From positions 104,976 through 154,839 of the forward strand of contig NZ_KE384021.1 in the NCBI RefSeq assembly GCF_000423465.1: 49,864 bases of DNA. Direction: 5' to 3'. The DNA comes from Propionicicella superfundia DSM 22317 (GTDB lineage: Bacteria; Actinomycetota; Actinomycetes; Propionibacteriales; Propionibacteriaceae). Below the pieces are notes generated by a model. The model worked only from the letters and a program-made list of their open reading frames with translations, did no database searches and was not told the DNA's origin. The stretch's first letter is position 1. Each line of letters starts with the position of its first letter. Shown here piece by piece: positions 27,110 to 35,528 of this stretch. Made by a program: the position numbers and the translations under genes.

Positions 27110-29199
27110 TTCCGACGAGTGGACACGTTCGAGATGAGGAAGTCCTGGATGTCGCGCAGCGGCCGGCCGTCCTCGTCGGCGGTGCGCATGGTCCACCCTC
27201 TCTCGTCGTCGAGCCACCACGAGGCCGTCTCGGGACTGAACGCCAGCTCGAACAGGCTGTCGATCTGCGCGATGTGATCGGGTTTGGTGAGCACGACGAG
27301 GGCCTCGACGCGCCGGTCGAGGTTGCGGTGCATGAGGTCGGCCGAGCCGATGCCGACACGCGGCGTCTCGCCGCCGTTCTCGAACCAGAAGATGCGGCTG
27401 TGCTCGAGGAACCGGCCGAGGATGCTGCGGACCCGGATGTTCTCCGACAGGCCCGGGACCTGCGCGCGGATCGTGCAGATACCGCGGATCCACAGATCGA
27501 CGGGCACCCCCGCCTGGGACGCCCGGTACAGGGCATCGCTGATCGCTTCGTCGACGAGGGAGTTCACCTTGATGCGGATCCGCGCGGGCAACCCGGCGCG
27601 GTGGTTCTCGATCTCGTGCTGGATGAAGTCGATCAGTCCGGCGCGGATCGAGTGGGGTGCGACGAGGAGCCGCCGGTAGGAGGTCTCCTGGGTCATGCCC
27701 GACAGGTGGTTGAACAGCCGGGCGACGTCCTCGGTGACGACCGGGTTGGCCGTGAGCAGGCCCATGTCCTCGTACTGCCGGGCCGTCTTCGGGTTGTAGT
27801 TGCCCGTGCCGATGTGGCAGTAGCGACGCAGCCCGTTCGGCTCGTCACGCACCACGAGAGCCAGCTTGCAGTGCGTCTTCAGCCCGAGCATCCCGTACAC
27901 GACGTGCACGCCGTTGCGCTCCAGTTTCCGTGCCCAGGCGATGTTGGCCTGCTCGTCGAACCGGGCCTTGATCTCGACCAGCGCGAGCACCTGCTTGCCC
28001 GCCTGCGCCGCCTCGATGAGTGCGTCGATGATCGGGGAGTCGCCGGACGTCCGGTACAGGGTCTGCTTGATCGCCAGCACCTGCGGGTCGGCGGCGGCCT
28101 GTTCGATGAAGCGCTGCACGGACGTCGCGAACGAGTCGTAGGGATGCTGCAGCAGGACCTCGTGGCGGCGCAGCGCGGCGAACATGTCGGCGGGGCGCGC
28201 GCTCTCGCGCTCGGCGAGGTCGGGGTGCGTCTTGGGCAGGAACGACGGGTACTGCAGCTCCTCCCTGTCGACGTCGGCGATCGAGAACAGGCCGCGCAGG
28301 TCGAGCGGGGCGGGAAGCTGGAACACCTCCTTCTCGGAGATGTCGAGCTCGCGCATGAGGAGGCCGAGCATCGTCTCGTCGATGCCCTCCTCGACCTCGA
28401 GGCGCACCGGGGCCTGCCCGACCTTGCGGCGCAGCAACTCCTTCTCGAGGGCGAACAGGAGGTTCTCGGCGTCGTCCTCCTCGACCTCGACGTCCTCGTT
28501 GCGGGTCACGCGGAAGGTCGTGTACTGCAGGACCTGCATGCCGGTGAACAGCCGGTCGAGGTGGTGGGCGATGATGTCCTCCAGCGGCAGGAACCGTCCT
28601 TCGCCGACCTTCACGAACCGGCTCAGGATCGTCGGCACCTTGACGCGGGCGAACTGCCGCGAGCCGGTCTGCGGATGCTTGAGCAGGACGGCGAGGTTCA
28701 CCGACAGGCCCGAGATGTACGGGAACGGATGCGACGGGTCGACCGCCAGCGGCGTGAGGATGGGGAAGATCCGCTCGGTGAACAGCGTGCCCATCGCCTC
28801 GGCCTCGGCGGGGGCGAGCTGGTCCCAGGAGAGGATGTGGATGCCGTACGCCGCCAGCGCGGGCCGGACGTCGGTCGTGAACGCCTGCGCCTGGTCGGCC
28901 ATCATCTCGCGCGCCCGCCGCAGCATGACCTCCTGCAGATCGCGGGGCAGCAGTCCGCTCGATCCCGGCGAGGCCACCCCGGCGGCGATGCGCCGCTTCA
29001 GCCCGGCGACCCGGACCATGAAGAACTCGTCGAGGTTCGAGGAGAAGATCGCCAGGAAGCGGGCCCGTTCGAGCAGCGGAATGCGCTGCGAGTCCTTCGC
29101 GAGGTCGAGGACCCGATTGTTGAAGTCGAGCCACGACAGCTCGCGATCCAGGTACCGGTTGGTGGGAAGCGGCTCCTCCACGGCCGGTTCGGCGCTCAT
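27106..29199 (-). CDS. ppk1: Polyphosphate kinase 1
   Basis: This 697-residue protein has the N domain ([18 protein letters not shown]), the head domain and two PLD-like catalytic domains. The autophosphorylated His is in [10 protein letters not shown] (His462). It reversibly makes polyphosphate from ATP at the membrane face. It overlaps mshD upstream and mutT1 downstream by 4 nt each. The full set of family blocks is present, so it looks active. Confidence 0.97.
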   Translation of the reverse strand: MSAEPAVEEPLPTNRYLDRELSWLDFNNRVLDLAKDSQRIPLLERARFLAIFSSNLDEFFMVRVAGLKRRIAAGVASPGSSGLLPRDLQEVMLRRAREMMADQAQAFTTDVRPALAAYGIHILSWDQLAPAEAEAMGTLFTERIFPILTPLAVDPSHPFPYISGLSVNLAVLLKHPQTGSRQFARVKVPTILSRFVKVGEGRFLPLEDIIAHHLDRLFTGMQVLQYTTFRVTRNEDVEVEEDDAENLLFALEKELLRRKVGQAPVRLEVEEGIDETMLGLLMRELDISEKEVFQLPAPLDLRGLFSIADVDREELQYPSFLPKTHPDLAERESARPADMFAALRRHEVLLQHPYDSFATSVQRFIEQAAADPQVLAIKQTLYRTSGDSPIIDALIEAAQAGKQVLALVEIKARFDEQANIAWARKLERNGVHVVYGMLGLKTHCKLALVVRDEPNGLRRYCHIGTGNYNPKTARQYEDMGLLTANPVVTEDVARLFNHLSGMTQETSYRRLLVAPHSIRAGLIDFIQHEIENHRAGLPARIRIKVNSLVDEAISDALYRASQAGVPVDLWIRGICTIRAQVPGLSENIRVRSILGRFLEHSRIFWFENGGETPRVGIGSADLMHRNLDRRVEALVVLTKPDHIAQIDSLFELAFSPETASWWLDDERGWTMRTADEDGRPLRDIQDFLISNVSTRRK

Positions 29200-30059
29200 G
29201 CGGTTCTCCCCTGGGGTCGGTACAAGGTGTCGGTGCGCACGATGGCGAAGTCCGTCCCCTCATAGAGTTGTACCGCCGGGACGTTGTCCGCGTCCACGAA
29301 GAGCTCGACGTCGTGGCATCCGGCGTCGCGCAGCCGGTGCAGGCCGGCCCACAGGAGGGCGGTGCCGAGGCCGCGCCCGGCGGCGGCCGGTACGACCCCC
29401 AGGACGTACACCTCGCCGACGGTGGCCGTCTCGCGTTTCGTCCAGTGGAAGCCGAGCGGTTCGTCGCCCGCGAAGGCGAGCAGGAGGCCGGCGGGGTCGA
29501 ACCAGGGCTCGGCCATCCGCTGCCGCAGGTCGCCGATGGTGAGGCGCCCCTGCTCGGGGTGCCCGGCGAACGCCTCGGCGTTCATGGCGTGCAGGGTGAC
29601 CAGGTCGGCTGGGTCGTAGGAGCGCACCACGATGCCGTCGGCGAACCGAGGCGTCTCCAGGTCGGCCAGCGGCCGCGACATCTGGTGCAGCCCCCGGACG
29701 GGTGTCAGGCCCGCTGCGGCGGCGAGCGCCCTGGCGGCGGGAAGGTCGCCGAACGCCCACACCGCCAGTTCCGTCCCCGCGTGGGCGGCAAGCCGGTCCA
29801 GCAGCGTGCGCCCGACCCCCTGCCGTCGGTGCGCGGGGTGGACGGCCACCAGGCCGGTCGTGTCGCCGACGTGCCACTGCGCGTAGCCGGCCGGGCTCGC
29901 TCCGTCCTCGACCAGCCAGTGGACGGCCGCGCCGGGGGTGCGGAGGGCGAGACGTGCCGCCTCGTTCAGGGGGTCGATGTCGTCGTGGTCGGCGACGGCG
30001 CGTGCCAGTTCGAGGACCGAGGCCTCGAAATCGGGCGAGGGTTCCCTCGTGGTCAGCAT
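29196..30059 (-). CDS. mshD: Mycothiol synthase
   Basis: This 287-residue protein consists of two GNAT acetyltransferase domains. The N-terminal one has [15 protein letters not shown]; the C-terminal one has [22 protein letters not shown] followed by the [16 protein letters not shown] signature. MshD acetylates Cys-GlcN-Ins in the last step of mycothiol synthesis. The ATG at 30059 lies 6 nt after a TAATCT box, and the stop overlaps ppk1 (ATGA). glnR upstream repeats the mycobacterial glnR-mshD neighbourhood. Confidence 0.93.
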   Translation of the reverse strand: MLTTREPSPDFEASVLELARAVADHDDIDPLNEAARLALRTPGAAVHWLVEDGASPAGYAQWHVGDTTGLVAVHPAHRRQGVGRTLLDRLAAHAGTELAVWAFGDLPAARALAAAAGLTPVRGLHQMSRPLADLETPRFADGIVVRSYDPADLVTLHAMNAEAFAGHPEQGRLTIGDLRQRMAEPWFDPAGLLLAFAGDEPLGFHWTKRETATVGEVYVLGVVPAAAGRGLGTALLWAGLHRLRDAGCHDVELFVDADNVPAVQLYEGTDFAIVRTDTLYRPQGRTA

Positions 30060-30065
30060 CTGCGC

Positions 30066-30071
30066 AGATTA
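30066..30071 (-). promoter_or_regulatory. -10 box of a probable leaderless promoter for mshD
   Basis: TAATCT on the minus strand is followed by 6 nt and then the mshD ATG at 30059. No Shine-Dalgarno sequence is present. This would drive mshD-ppk1-mutT1. Confidence 0.5.
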
Positions 30072-30217
30072 CCCGAACCGGTGCGTGCGGCGTGGGGAGT
30101 GTCGAGGGTCGCGTCGTTCCCGGATGCGGCGTGGCCGCGACCCGTCCCGGGGCGATCCGCCAGGAGGGGTCGGGAGGGTGAGGTGTCGTGAGCGAGGACG
30201 GGACGCACCGGCGCCCG

Positions 30218-30736
30218 TCAGTGCAGCGGCAGGCCGTTCGAGTCGCGGGGGCTGCCCGCGAGCATGACGATGCCGTCGATGAAGCCCCAGATGCTCCCGG
30301 CGCCGAAGCCGAACACGGTCAGCAGCAGTTGGGCGATCCCCAGGCCGACGTGGCCGGTGTAGAAGCGTCCGATGCCCAGCCCGCCGAGGAAGATGCCGAG
30401 CAGACCGGCCGCGATCTTGGACTTGGACGAGTAGGGCAGTCCGGTGGCGGGGTCGACGCCGTAGGGGGCGGCGACGTACGTCGGGGCGTACGGCGGTCCG
30501 ACCAGCGGCACGGGGACGGCGACCAGCGGCACGGGGACGGCGACCGGCGGCGGGGGCTGCAGCGGTGCGGGCGGAGCCCAGCCGACGCTCGGGTTCGCGG
30601 GCGCCGTGTAGTTCTCGTAGTGGTAGCCGTCGTGCTGCGCGGGCAGCGGGGGCTGCCCCGCGGTGGGGTACGGCAGGGTCGGGTCGCGCGGCGCAGGCTG
30701 GGGATTCCGCCACTGCGGGATGTCGTCCTGGCTCAT
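30218..30736 (-). CDS. TM2 domain-containing membrane protein
   Basis: This 172-residue protein has a Pro/Gln/Tyr-rich soluble half (1-105), then the TM2 domain: SKSKIAAGLLGIFLGGLGIGRFYTGHVGLGIAQLLLTVF...GSIWGFIDGIVML, two hydrophobic helices joined by a short GRFYTGH turn. TM2 proteins are common in actinobacteria and their role is unknown. The linker contains a 21-bp tandem repeat that gives a duplicated VAVPVPL. It lies 49 bp after glnR on the same strand and 158 bp before mshD. Confidence 0.88.
   Translation of the reverse strand: MSQDDIPQWRNPQPAPRDPTLPYPTAGQPPLPAQHDGYHYENYTAPANPSVGWAPPAPLQPPPPVAVPVPLVAVPVPLVGPPYAPTYVAAPYGVDPATGLPYSSKSKIAAGLLGIFLGGLGIGRFYTGHVGLGIAQLLLTVFGFGAGSIWGFIDGIVMLAGSPRDSNGLPLH
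30501..30542 (-). repeat. Two exact 21-bp tandem units inside the TM2 gene
   Basis: 30501-30521 and 30522-30542 are identical and encode the duplicated VAVPVPL part of the proline-rich linker. Confidence 0.85.
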
Positions 30737-30785
30737 GCGCCCATCGTGCCGTATCGCCGGGAATCTGCCCACCGGGGGGCGACGC

Positions 30786-31448
30786 TCAGGCCGCGCTGAA
30801 GCGGTACCCCACGTTGCGGACGGTGCCGATGAGGGACTCGTACTCGGGTCCGAGCTTGGCGCGCAGGCGCCGGATGTGGACATCCACCGTGCGCGTGCCT
30901 CCGAAGTAGTCGTAGCCCCAGACCTCGGCCAGCAGATGCTCACGGCTGAAGACGCGCCCCGGGTGCTGGACCAGGTACTTGAGAAGCTCGAACTCGGTGT
31001 ACGTGAGGTCGAGATGCCGGTCCATCAGAACCGCCGAGTACGCGCCTTCGTCGATCGTGATCCCGCCACCGACGATGAGCCCGTTCGGGGTGCGGCTCGA
31101 CGTGAGGAGGCGGATCCGGCAGTCCCACTCGGACGGGCCCGCCGATTCGAGGATGACATCGCTGATGCCCCACTCGTGGTTGACGACCGCCAGCGCCGTC
31201 TCGCCCACGACGAGGAGGACGGGGATCGTCACGCCGGACGCCGCGAAGAGCCGGCACATCGTCCGCGCGCCCGACAGATCCTCGCGGGCGTCGATGACGA
31301 CCGTGTCGGCACTGACGGACTCGGTGAGCACCTCGGTGTCGGCGGCCACGGCGGCGAGCTCGTGGCTGAGCAGTCCGAGGGCGGGCAGACTCGCCATCGC
31401 GTCCTCGGGGGGTAGGGAACCGAATGTCACGACAAGGACGTGCGCCAT
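30786..31448 (-). CDS. glnR: GlnR-type orphan response regulator
   Basis: This 220-residue OmpR-family regulator has a degenerate N-terminal receiver domain (VVIDAREDLSGARTMCRLFAASG) and a C-terminal winged helix with DLTYTEFELLKYLVQHPGRVF and WGYDYFGGTRTVDVHIRRLRAKLG. These segments closely match actinobacterial GlnR, the nitrogen master regulator. No histidine kinase is adjacent, as is usual for GlnR. The ATG at 31448 has GAGGGG 6 nt upstream; a TTG at 31454 is in frame but less likely. mshD nearby supports the assignment. Confidence 0.9.
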   Translation of the reverse strand: MAHVLVVTFGSLPPEDAMASLPALGLLSHELAAVAADTEVLTESVSADTVVIDAREDLSGARTMCRLFAASGVTIPVLLVVGETALAVVNHEWGISDVILESAGPSEWDCRIRLLTSSRTPNGLIVGGGITIDEGAYSAVLMDRHLDLTYTEFELLKYLVQHPGRVFSREHLLAEVWGYDYFGGTRTVDVHIRRLRAKLGPEYESLIGTVRNVGYRFSAA

Positions 31449-31606
31449 CGGCAACCCCTCTCGTCAGTCGTCGGACACCCGGACGTCCACATATTTTGCC
31501 GTCCCACCCGCCCGTTCGCCATCATTGCGGAATCTTCTTGTGTTTCGACCGACGACCCGAGGGGGCGGAGAATACCGGATCATCCGGAACGAACGGTGTC
31601 CTCAGG

Positions 31607-32902
31607 CTAGCCCCCGAGCGGCCGACGGCGCGCGGGTTCTCGCGGGATGGGTGCCGGCGCTCCCTCACCCGGCATGAGGTCCGGCGTCCCACGGACCGGG
31701 TCGAACGTCGCCCGTGACGTGGCGGCGGGGACGATCACGGCGAGCAGGTACAGCCCCGCCACGCCCAGCAGCGTGGAGCCCAGTCCGAGCAGTCCGACGA
31801 GCGCGGCGGCGAAGATGCCGCCGACCGGCATCCCGGCCCATGCCAGCGCGTCGAGCGGCGCCGCCACCCTGCCGAGCTTCGCGGCAGGAATGCGTTCGTA
31901 GACGATCGCGCCGAGCACGGGGTTGAGGACGCCCGACCCGAGCCCGGACAGGACCATCACGCCCACGATCACCGGAACCGACGGGTCGAGGGCGAGGACG
32001 GCGATGCGCAGCGGGCCGGCGAGGAGGAAGCCGACGAAGTACGTCGTCCGGCGCGGCAGTCGGTCGCCGATCACCGACGCCAGTGCCGAGCTGAGCACCG
32101 AGGCGCCGGCCATGCAGGTGAGCAGCAGCCCGACGGCCTCGACGCCGTGACCGCCCGTCGTGGCCCACAGCGGGAGCAGGACGGACGAGTAGGACACGTC
32201 CAGCAGGTTTGTGAACAGGATCATGACTCCCAGGCCGCGCAGCAGCGGGTCGTGACCGATGAACGTCCAGCCGTCGCGCAGGTCGGCGAGGTAGGAGGAC
32301 GCCGGAGACGTCGTGTCGTGGACGGCGAGGGGAGTCCGGGTGATGGCCAGCACTGCGGCGGAGGCCGCGGCGGTCCCGGCCGTGACGGCGACGGCTGCGG
32401 TGGGTCCCGCGACGGCGGTGAGGGCCGCCGCGAGGGCGGGGCCGACGAGCCCTGCCGTCCGCTCGCCGGCGCCGAGCAGGCCGGTCGCGCGGCTGAGGGG
32501 GGTGCCGGTCGCGGTCGCGAGAAGGGGCACGAGGGTGTGCTTGGCGGTGTCCGCCGGGCCGCGGAACGCGCCGGCCACGGCGACGAGGGCGAGCAGGGCC
32601 GGCAGGCCGAGCGCGCCCGCGGCGTGCAGGATCGGGACGAGGGCGAACAGAACGGCGACCACCATGTCGGCCGCGATGCTCACCCGGTACTGTCCCAGCC
32701 GGTCGACGAGCGGCCCGGCGAGTGCTTTGCAGACGACGTACGGCGCGAGCTCGGCGGCCACGACGAGGCCGGTCTGGGCCGCCGAACCCGTGGTGACGAG
32801 GACGAACCAGGGGACCGCGACCGCCGCCACCCGGACTCCCAGCGTCGCGATGCCGACCGTGAGGATGGTTCCGCCGAGCGCCGCCTTCGGGCGCGGGCTC
32901 AT
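31607..32902 (-). CDS. MFS transporter
   Basis: This 431-residue protein has about twelve membrane helices and typical MFS segments such as LAGPLVDRLGQYRVSIAADM (the motif-A loop between helices 2 and 3) and IGDRLPRRTTYFVGFLL in the second half. It resembles MFS_3-type drug exporters. Its ATG overlaps the stop of the ArsR-type regulator by 4 nt, so a regulator-exporter pair is produced from one message. The exported compound is unknown. Confidence 0.9.
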   Translation of the reverse strand: MSPRPKAALGGTILTVGIATLGVRVAAVAVPWFVLVTTGSAAQTGLVVAAELAPYVVCKALAGPLVDRLGQYRVSIAADMVVAVLFALVPILHAAGALGLPALLALVAVAGAFRGPADTAKHTLVPLLATATGTPLSRATGLLGAGERTAGLVGPALAAALTAVAGPTAAVAVTAGTAAASAAVLAITRTPLAVHDTTSPASSYLADLRDGWTFIGHDPLLRGLGVMILFTNLLDVSYSSVLLPLWATTGGHGVEAVGLLLTCMAGASVLSSALASVIGDRLPRRTTYFVGFLLAGPLRIAVLALDPSVPVIVGVMVLSGLGSGVLNPVLGAIVYERIPAAKLGRVAAPLDALAWAGMPVGGIFAAALVGLLGLGSTLLGVAGLYLLAVIVPAATSRATFDPVRGTPDLMPGEGAPAPIPREPARRRPLGG

Positions 32903-33477
32903 GGCGTCCGGTCGGCGGCAGGTGTGATGGGGACGATCTGGAAGGCGGCGCCGACGCACCGGGTGCCGGCGGGCTGCGCCGCGGCGGGATCGTGCGTGGG
33001 GTATCTCTCGAGCACTGCCAGGATCTCGTTCTCGAGGGCGCGCGCCTGGTCGGCGGTGAGATCGAGGAGGACGTCGGACGCGGTCAGCGCGGGACGCCAC
33101 TCCTCGGGCCAGTCCCGCCGCTCATCCAGGGCACGCACGAGGCGGGCCTCGAGCCACGCCGCGATGTTGCGTTCGAAGGTCTCGCCCGCCTCGGCTGTGG
33201 CGGGGTCGAGGGAGAGCGGGTCGAAGAAGGTGAGGCGGTGCGCCGCCCGCCACCACCGGTCCCGGTCGTTGCCGCGGGCTTCGTCCTCGACGATGAACCC
33301 GTATCGCTCCAGCCGGCGCAGGTGGTAGGAGAGGGCGCCGCTGGTGAGGCCGAGCTGTTCGGCGAGCATCGTCGCGGTCGCGGGCCCGTGGGTGCGGAGC
33401 ATCCCGAGGATGCGGACGCGCAGGGGGTGCGTGAGCGCCTTGAGGTTCTCGCCGGTGACGGTGATCGACTGCTCCAT
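32899..33477 (-). CDS. ArsR-family helix-turn-helix repressor
   Basis: This 192-residue protein has an N-terminal winged HTH (residues 8-70: NLKALTHPLRVRILGMLRTHGPATATMLAEQLGLTSGALSYHLRRLERYGFI) and a longer C-terminal effector or dimer domain rich in Trp and acidic residues. It has no metal-binding ELCVCDL-type motif, so a small organic ligand is more likely than a metal. The ATG at 33477 is chosen over an upstream in-frame start because it follows a -10 box by 7 nt. It is co-translated with the MFS exporter. Confidence 0.9.
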   Translation of the reverse strand: MEQSITVTGENLKALTHPLRVRILGMLRTHGPATATMLAEQLGLTSGALSYHLRRLERYGFIVEDEARGNDRDRWWRAAHRLTFFDPLSLDPATAEAGETFERNIAAWLEARLVRALDERRDWPEEWRPALTASDVLLDLTADQARALENEILAVLERYPTHDPAAAQPAGTRCVGAAFQIVPITPAADRTP

Positions 33478-33484
33478 AGCCCTC

Positions 33485-33523
33485 AGCCTAGATCGCAAAG
33501 ATCTATTTGCAAAGTTATCTTTG
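33485..33523 (-). promoter_or_regulatory. Promoter and overlapping operator of the arsR-MFS operon
   Basis: On the minus strand a TTGCAA (33507-33512), a 16-nt spacer and TAGGCT (33485-33490) precede the ATG by 7 nt. Two dyads overlap the -35 side: GCAAAGATCTATTTGC at 33495-33510 and CAAAGTTATCTTTG at 33510-33523 (plus-strand reading). This is an unusually AT-rich patch. Binding by the ArsR-type product would block the promoter. Confidence 0.65.
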
Positions 33524-33557
33524 TGAATCTCACAGGGCGCGGGAATCGCCCCAGGGG

Positions 33558-33635
33558 TGGTCCACGTGGTCCACTATGTACACCAGACGTTTCCCCCCCG
33601 GGTGCTCCACACCCCTTGTGTGATTGGTGATCACC
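33558..33635 (+). promoter_or_regulatory. Repeats upstream of the L,D-transpeptidase gene
   Basis: TGGTCCACG and TGGTCCACT form a 9-bp direct repeat at 33558-33574, followed at once by TATGTA (33575-33580, -10 candidate). A perfect 10-bp palindrome GGTGATCACC occupies 33626-33635 and abuts the ATG. There is no obvious Shine-Dalgarno sequence. The function is inferred only from position. Confidence 0.4.
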
Positions 33636-35486
33636 ATGCGATCTCCCCTCGGTACGCCGCGTCACCGGCCCGGTCGTGACCGTGCCGGAACTGCTCGCGC
33701 CACGGCGACGCGACACCGGTTCGGCGAGCGCGTCGCGGGCCGGACGGGACCGGGTGTGCGGAGGATCGCTCCGGTGCTCGCGGTGGTGCTGGTCACGGGT
33801 TGGGTCGTGTCCCCCCTGGCGTCGGCGGATCCGGCCGAGTCGCCCGATCCGTCGTCCTCGTCGCCGACGAGCACCTCTGCGTCGCCGACGAGCACCACGG
33901 CGTCGCCGACGACGAGCACCACGGCGTCGCCGGCGGTCATCGCGACCGGCACGCCGTCTCCGGTGGCCCAGGTGCAGGCGGCTGCTGCTGCGACGGTCGC
34001 CGTCGTGACGGCGACGCCGCTGACGGCGGTCGTCGGGGCGCCGCTGACGGTGTCGGGCAGGACGACCGCCACGGACGTGATCGAGGCCGCGACCGAGGTC
34101 TACCTCACCGATCACTGGAGCCGGTCGCAACTCACGACCAGCATCGTGGGCGGCGAGTTCTCCCTGCCGGTGACCTACGGCCGGACCAGCGCCGGCACGC
34201 TGACCTGGCGGCTGCGGGTCGTCACCTCGGCCGGGACGATCTGGTCGGACGCGTTCACCGTGACGCGACTGTCGACGGCTCCCGTGCTGACCTCCGCGCC
34301 GACCAGCGTGTACACGTCCACGACGGGGGCCGCGCAGGTGACGGTGGCGAACACGGGAGCCGGCGTGTCGGTGTGGACGGAGTTCTGGCTGTCCGGACGC
34401 TGGTCCCGTTCGCAGGTGCGGACCACCGACGCCGACGGCGCGGCGGAGATCCCGCTCACCTACGGCTGGACGACGCCGGGCACCTACACGTGGCGGGTGA
34501 CGTCCACCAACGCCTACGGCGTGACGTCCAGCACCGCGTCGCAGACGCTGACCAGGTTGTCCGCGCCGCCCGTGGTCGTGTCGGCGCCGAGCAGCGTCAC
34601 GACCGACGTCACCGGCTCGGTGACGGCCCGGGTGGCCGGGGTGGGTGCCGGTGTGTCGGTATGGACGGAGTTCTGGGTGTCGGGGCGCTGGTCACGGTCG
34701 CAGACGCGGACGACGGACTCCTCAGGCCAGGTCTCGATCCCGCTCACCTACGGCTGGACGACCCCGGGCAGCTACACCTGGCGGGTCGTCACGAAGCGCG
34801 GGACCGTCGACTACGGCAGCGCGGCGCGGACCCTGAAGCGGGTGAAGCCCGCCCCGACGTCGGTCCCGGCCGTGTGGACGTCCTGTTCCCCCACGTTGCA
34901 GGGGGTGAAGGTGTCGATCGGGCGCACCGAGCACTCGCGGATCATCGTGAATCAGACATCGGGGTCGTATGCGACCGTGAGCTACCACTTCCGGGACCGG
35001 ACGAAGGCCTGCGCGTTCTCGACCGTGTACGTGGAGACGGGCCGGATCGGCTCGGCCGGTACGAAAGCGGCGTCGGCGCGGCGGGCGGGCGACAACAGCA
35101 CTCCGCTCGGCACCTACGGCATCACCGATGCGTTCGGCCAGTTGGCCAGCCCGGGGACGTCGATGGACTACTGGCGCACGTCCGGGTACGACTACTGGGT
35201 GTGGGATCAGTCGTCGGCGTACTTCAACACGCTGCGCGACAAGCGCATGGGCGGGTTCAACGCGACGAAGTCGGAACGCGTGTGGGACTACCCCTCGTGG
35301 TACACCTACGTGCTCGTCATCGACTTCAACCGCAAGCCCGTCGTCGACCGTGCACGAGGCGGCGGGATCCGGTTCCACGAGTCGAACGGGCAGGCCACGG
35401 GCGGGTGCGTGTCGATCGGCCGCACCAACCTGCGGACCACGGTGCAGAAGATCATTCCGGGCGACAAGATCACGATCGTCGCCTGA
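33636..35486 (+). CDS. Secreted L,D-transpeptidase (YkuD domain) with three Ig-like repeats
   Basis: This 616-residue protein has a basic start, a signal helix (APVLAVVLVTGWVVSPLASA) and a Ser/Thr/Pro linker. Three repeats of about 95 residues start near 156, 250 and 346 (each with (D/G)(H/R)WSRSQ and a downstream YG(R/W)T.) and are followed by a C-terminal catalytic domain with HESNGQATGGCVSIG (His581, Cys591). The YkuD Cys forms 3-3 peptidoglycan cross-links or attaches proteins to peptidoglycan. The ATG at 33636 is chosen for the signal peptide; GTG/TTG codons a few residues upstream are possible. Confidence 0.88.
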   Translation: MRSPLGTPRHRPGRDRAGTARATATRHRFGERVAGRTGPGVRRIAPVLAVVLVTGWVVSPLASADPAESPDPSSSSPTSTSASPTSTTASPTTSTTASPAVIATGTPSPVAQVQAAAAATVAVVTATPLTAVVGAPLTVSGRTTATDVIEAATEVYLTDHWSRSQLTTSIVGGEFSLPVTYGRTSAGTLTWRLRVVTSAGTIWSDAFTVTRLSTAPVLTSAPTSVYTSTTGAAQVTVANTGAGVSVWTEFWLSGRWSRSQVRTTDADGAAEIPLTYGWTTPGTYTWRVTSTNAYGVTSSTASQTLTRLSAPPVVVSAPSSVTTDVTGSVTARVAGVGAGVSVWTEFWVSGRWSRSQTRTTDSSGQVSIPLTYGWTTPGSYTWRVVTKRGTVDYGSAARTLKRVKPAPTSVPAVWTSCSPTLQGVKVSIGRTEHSRIIVNQTSGSYATVSYHFRDRTKACAFSTVYVETGRIGSAGTKAASARRAGDNSTPLGTYGITDAFGQLASPGTSMDYWRTSGYDYWVWDQSSAYFNTLRDKRMGGFNATKSERVWDYPSWYTYVLVIDFNRKPVVDRARGGGIRFHESNGQATGGCVSIGRTNLRTTVQKIIPGDKITIVA

Positions 35487-35500
35487 GCCGGCGCCGGGCG

Positions 35501-35514
35501 GTCGCCGCGGCGAC
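35501..35514. terminator. Perfect 14-bp palindrome between convergent genes
   Basis: GTCGCCGCGGCGAC lies in the 42-bp gap between the L,D-transpeptidase stop and the LuxR-type gene stop. It could end both transcripts, though it has no loop or U-tract. Confidence 0.35.
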
Positions 35515-35528
35515 GGGCATGGAGGCGG

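Noticed and set aside
27110-27493. Upstream extension of the MutT1 reading frame
   Set aside because: It lies wholly inside ppk1 in another frame and has no Nudix homology; GTG at 27109 overlapping the ppk1 stop is the better start.
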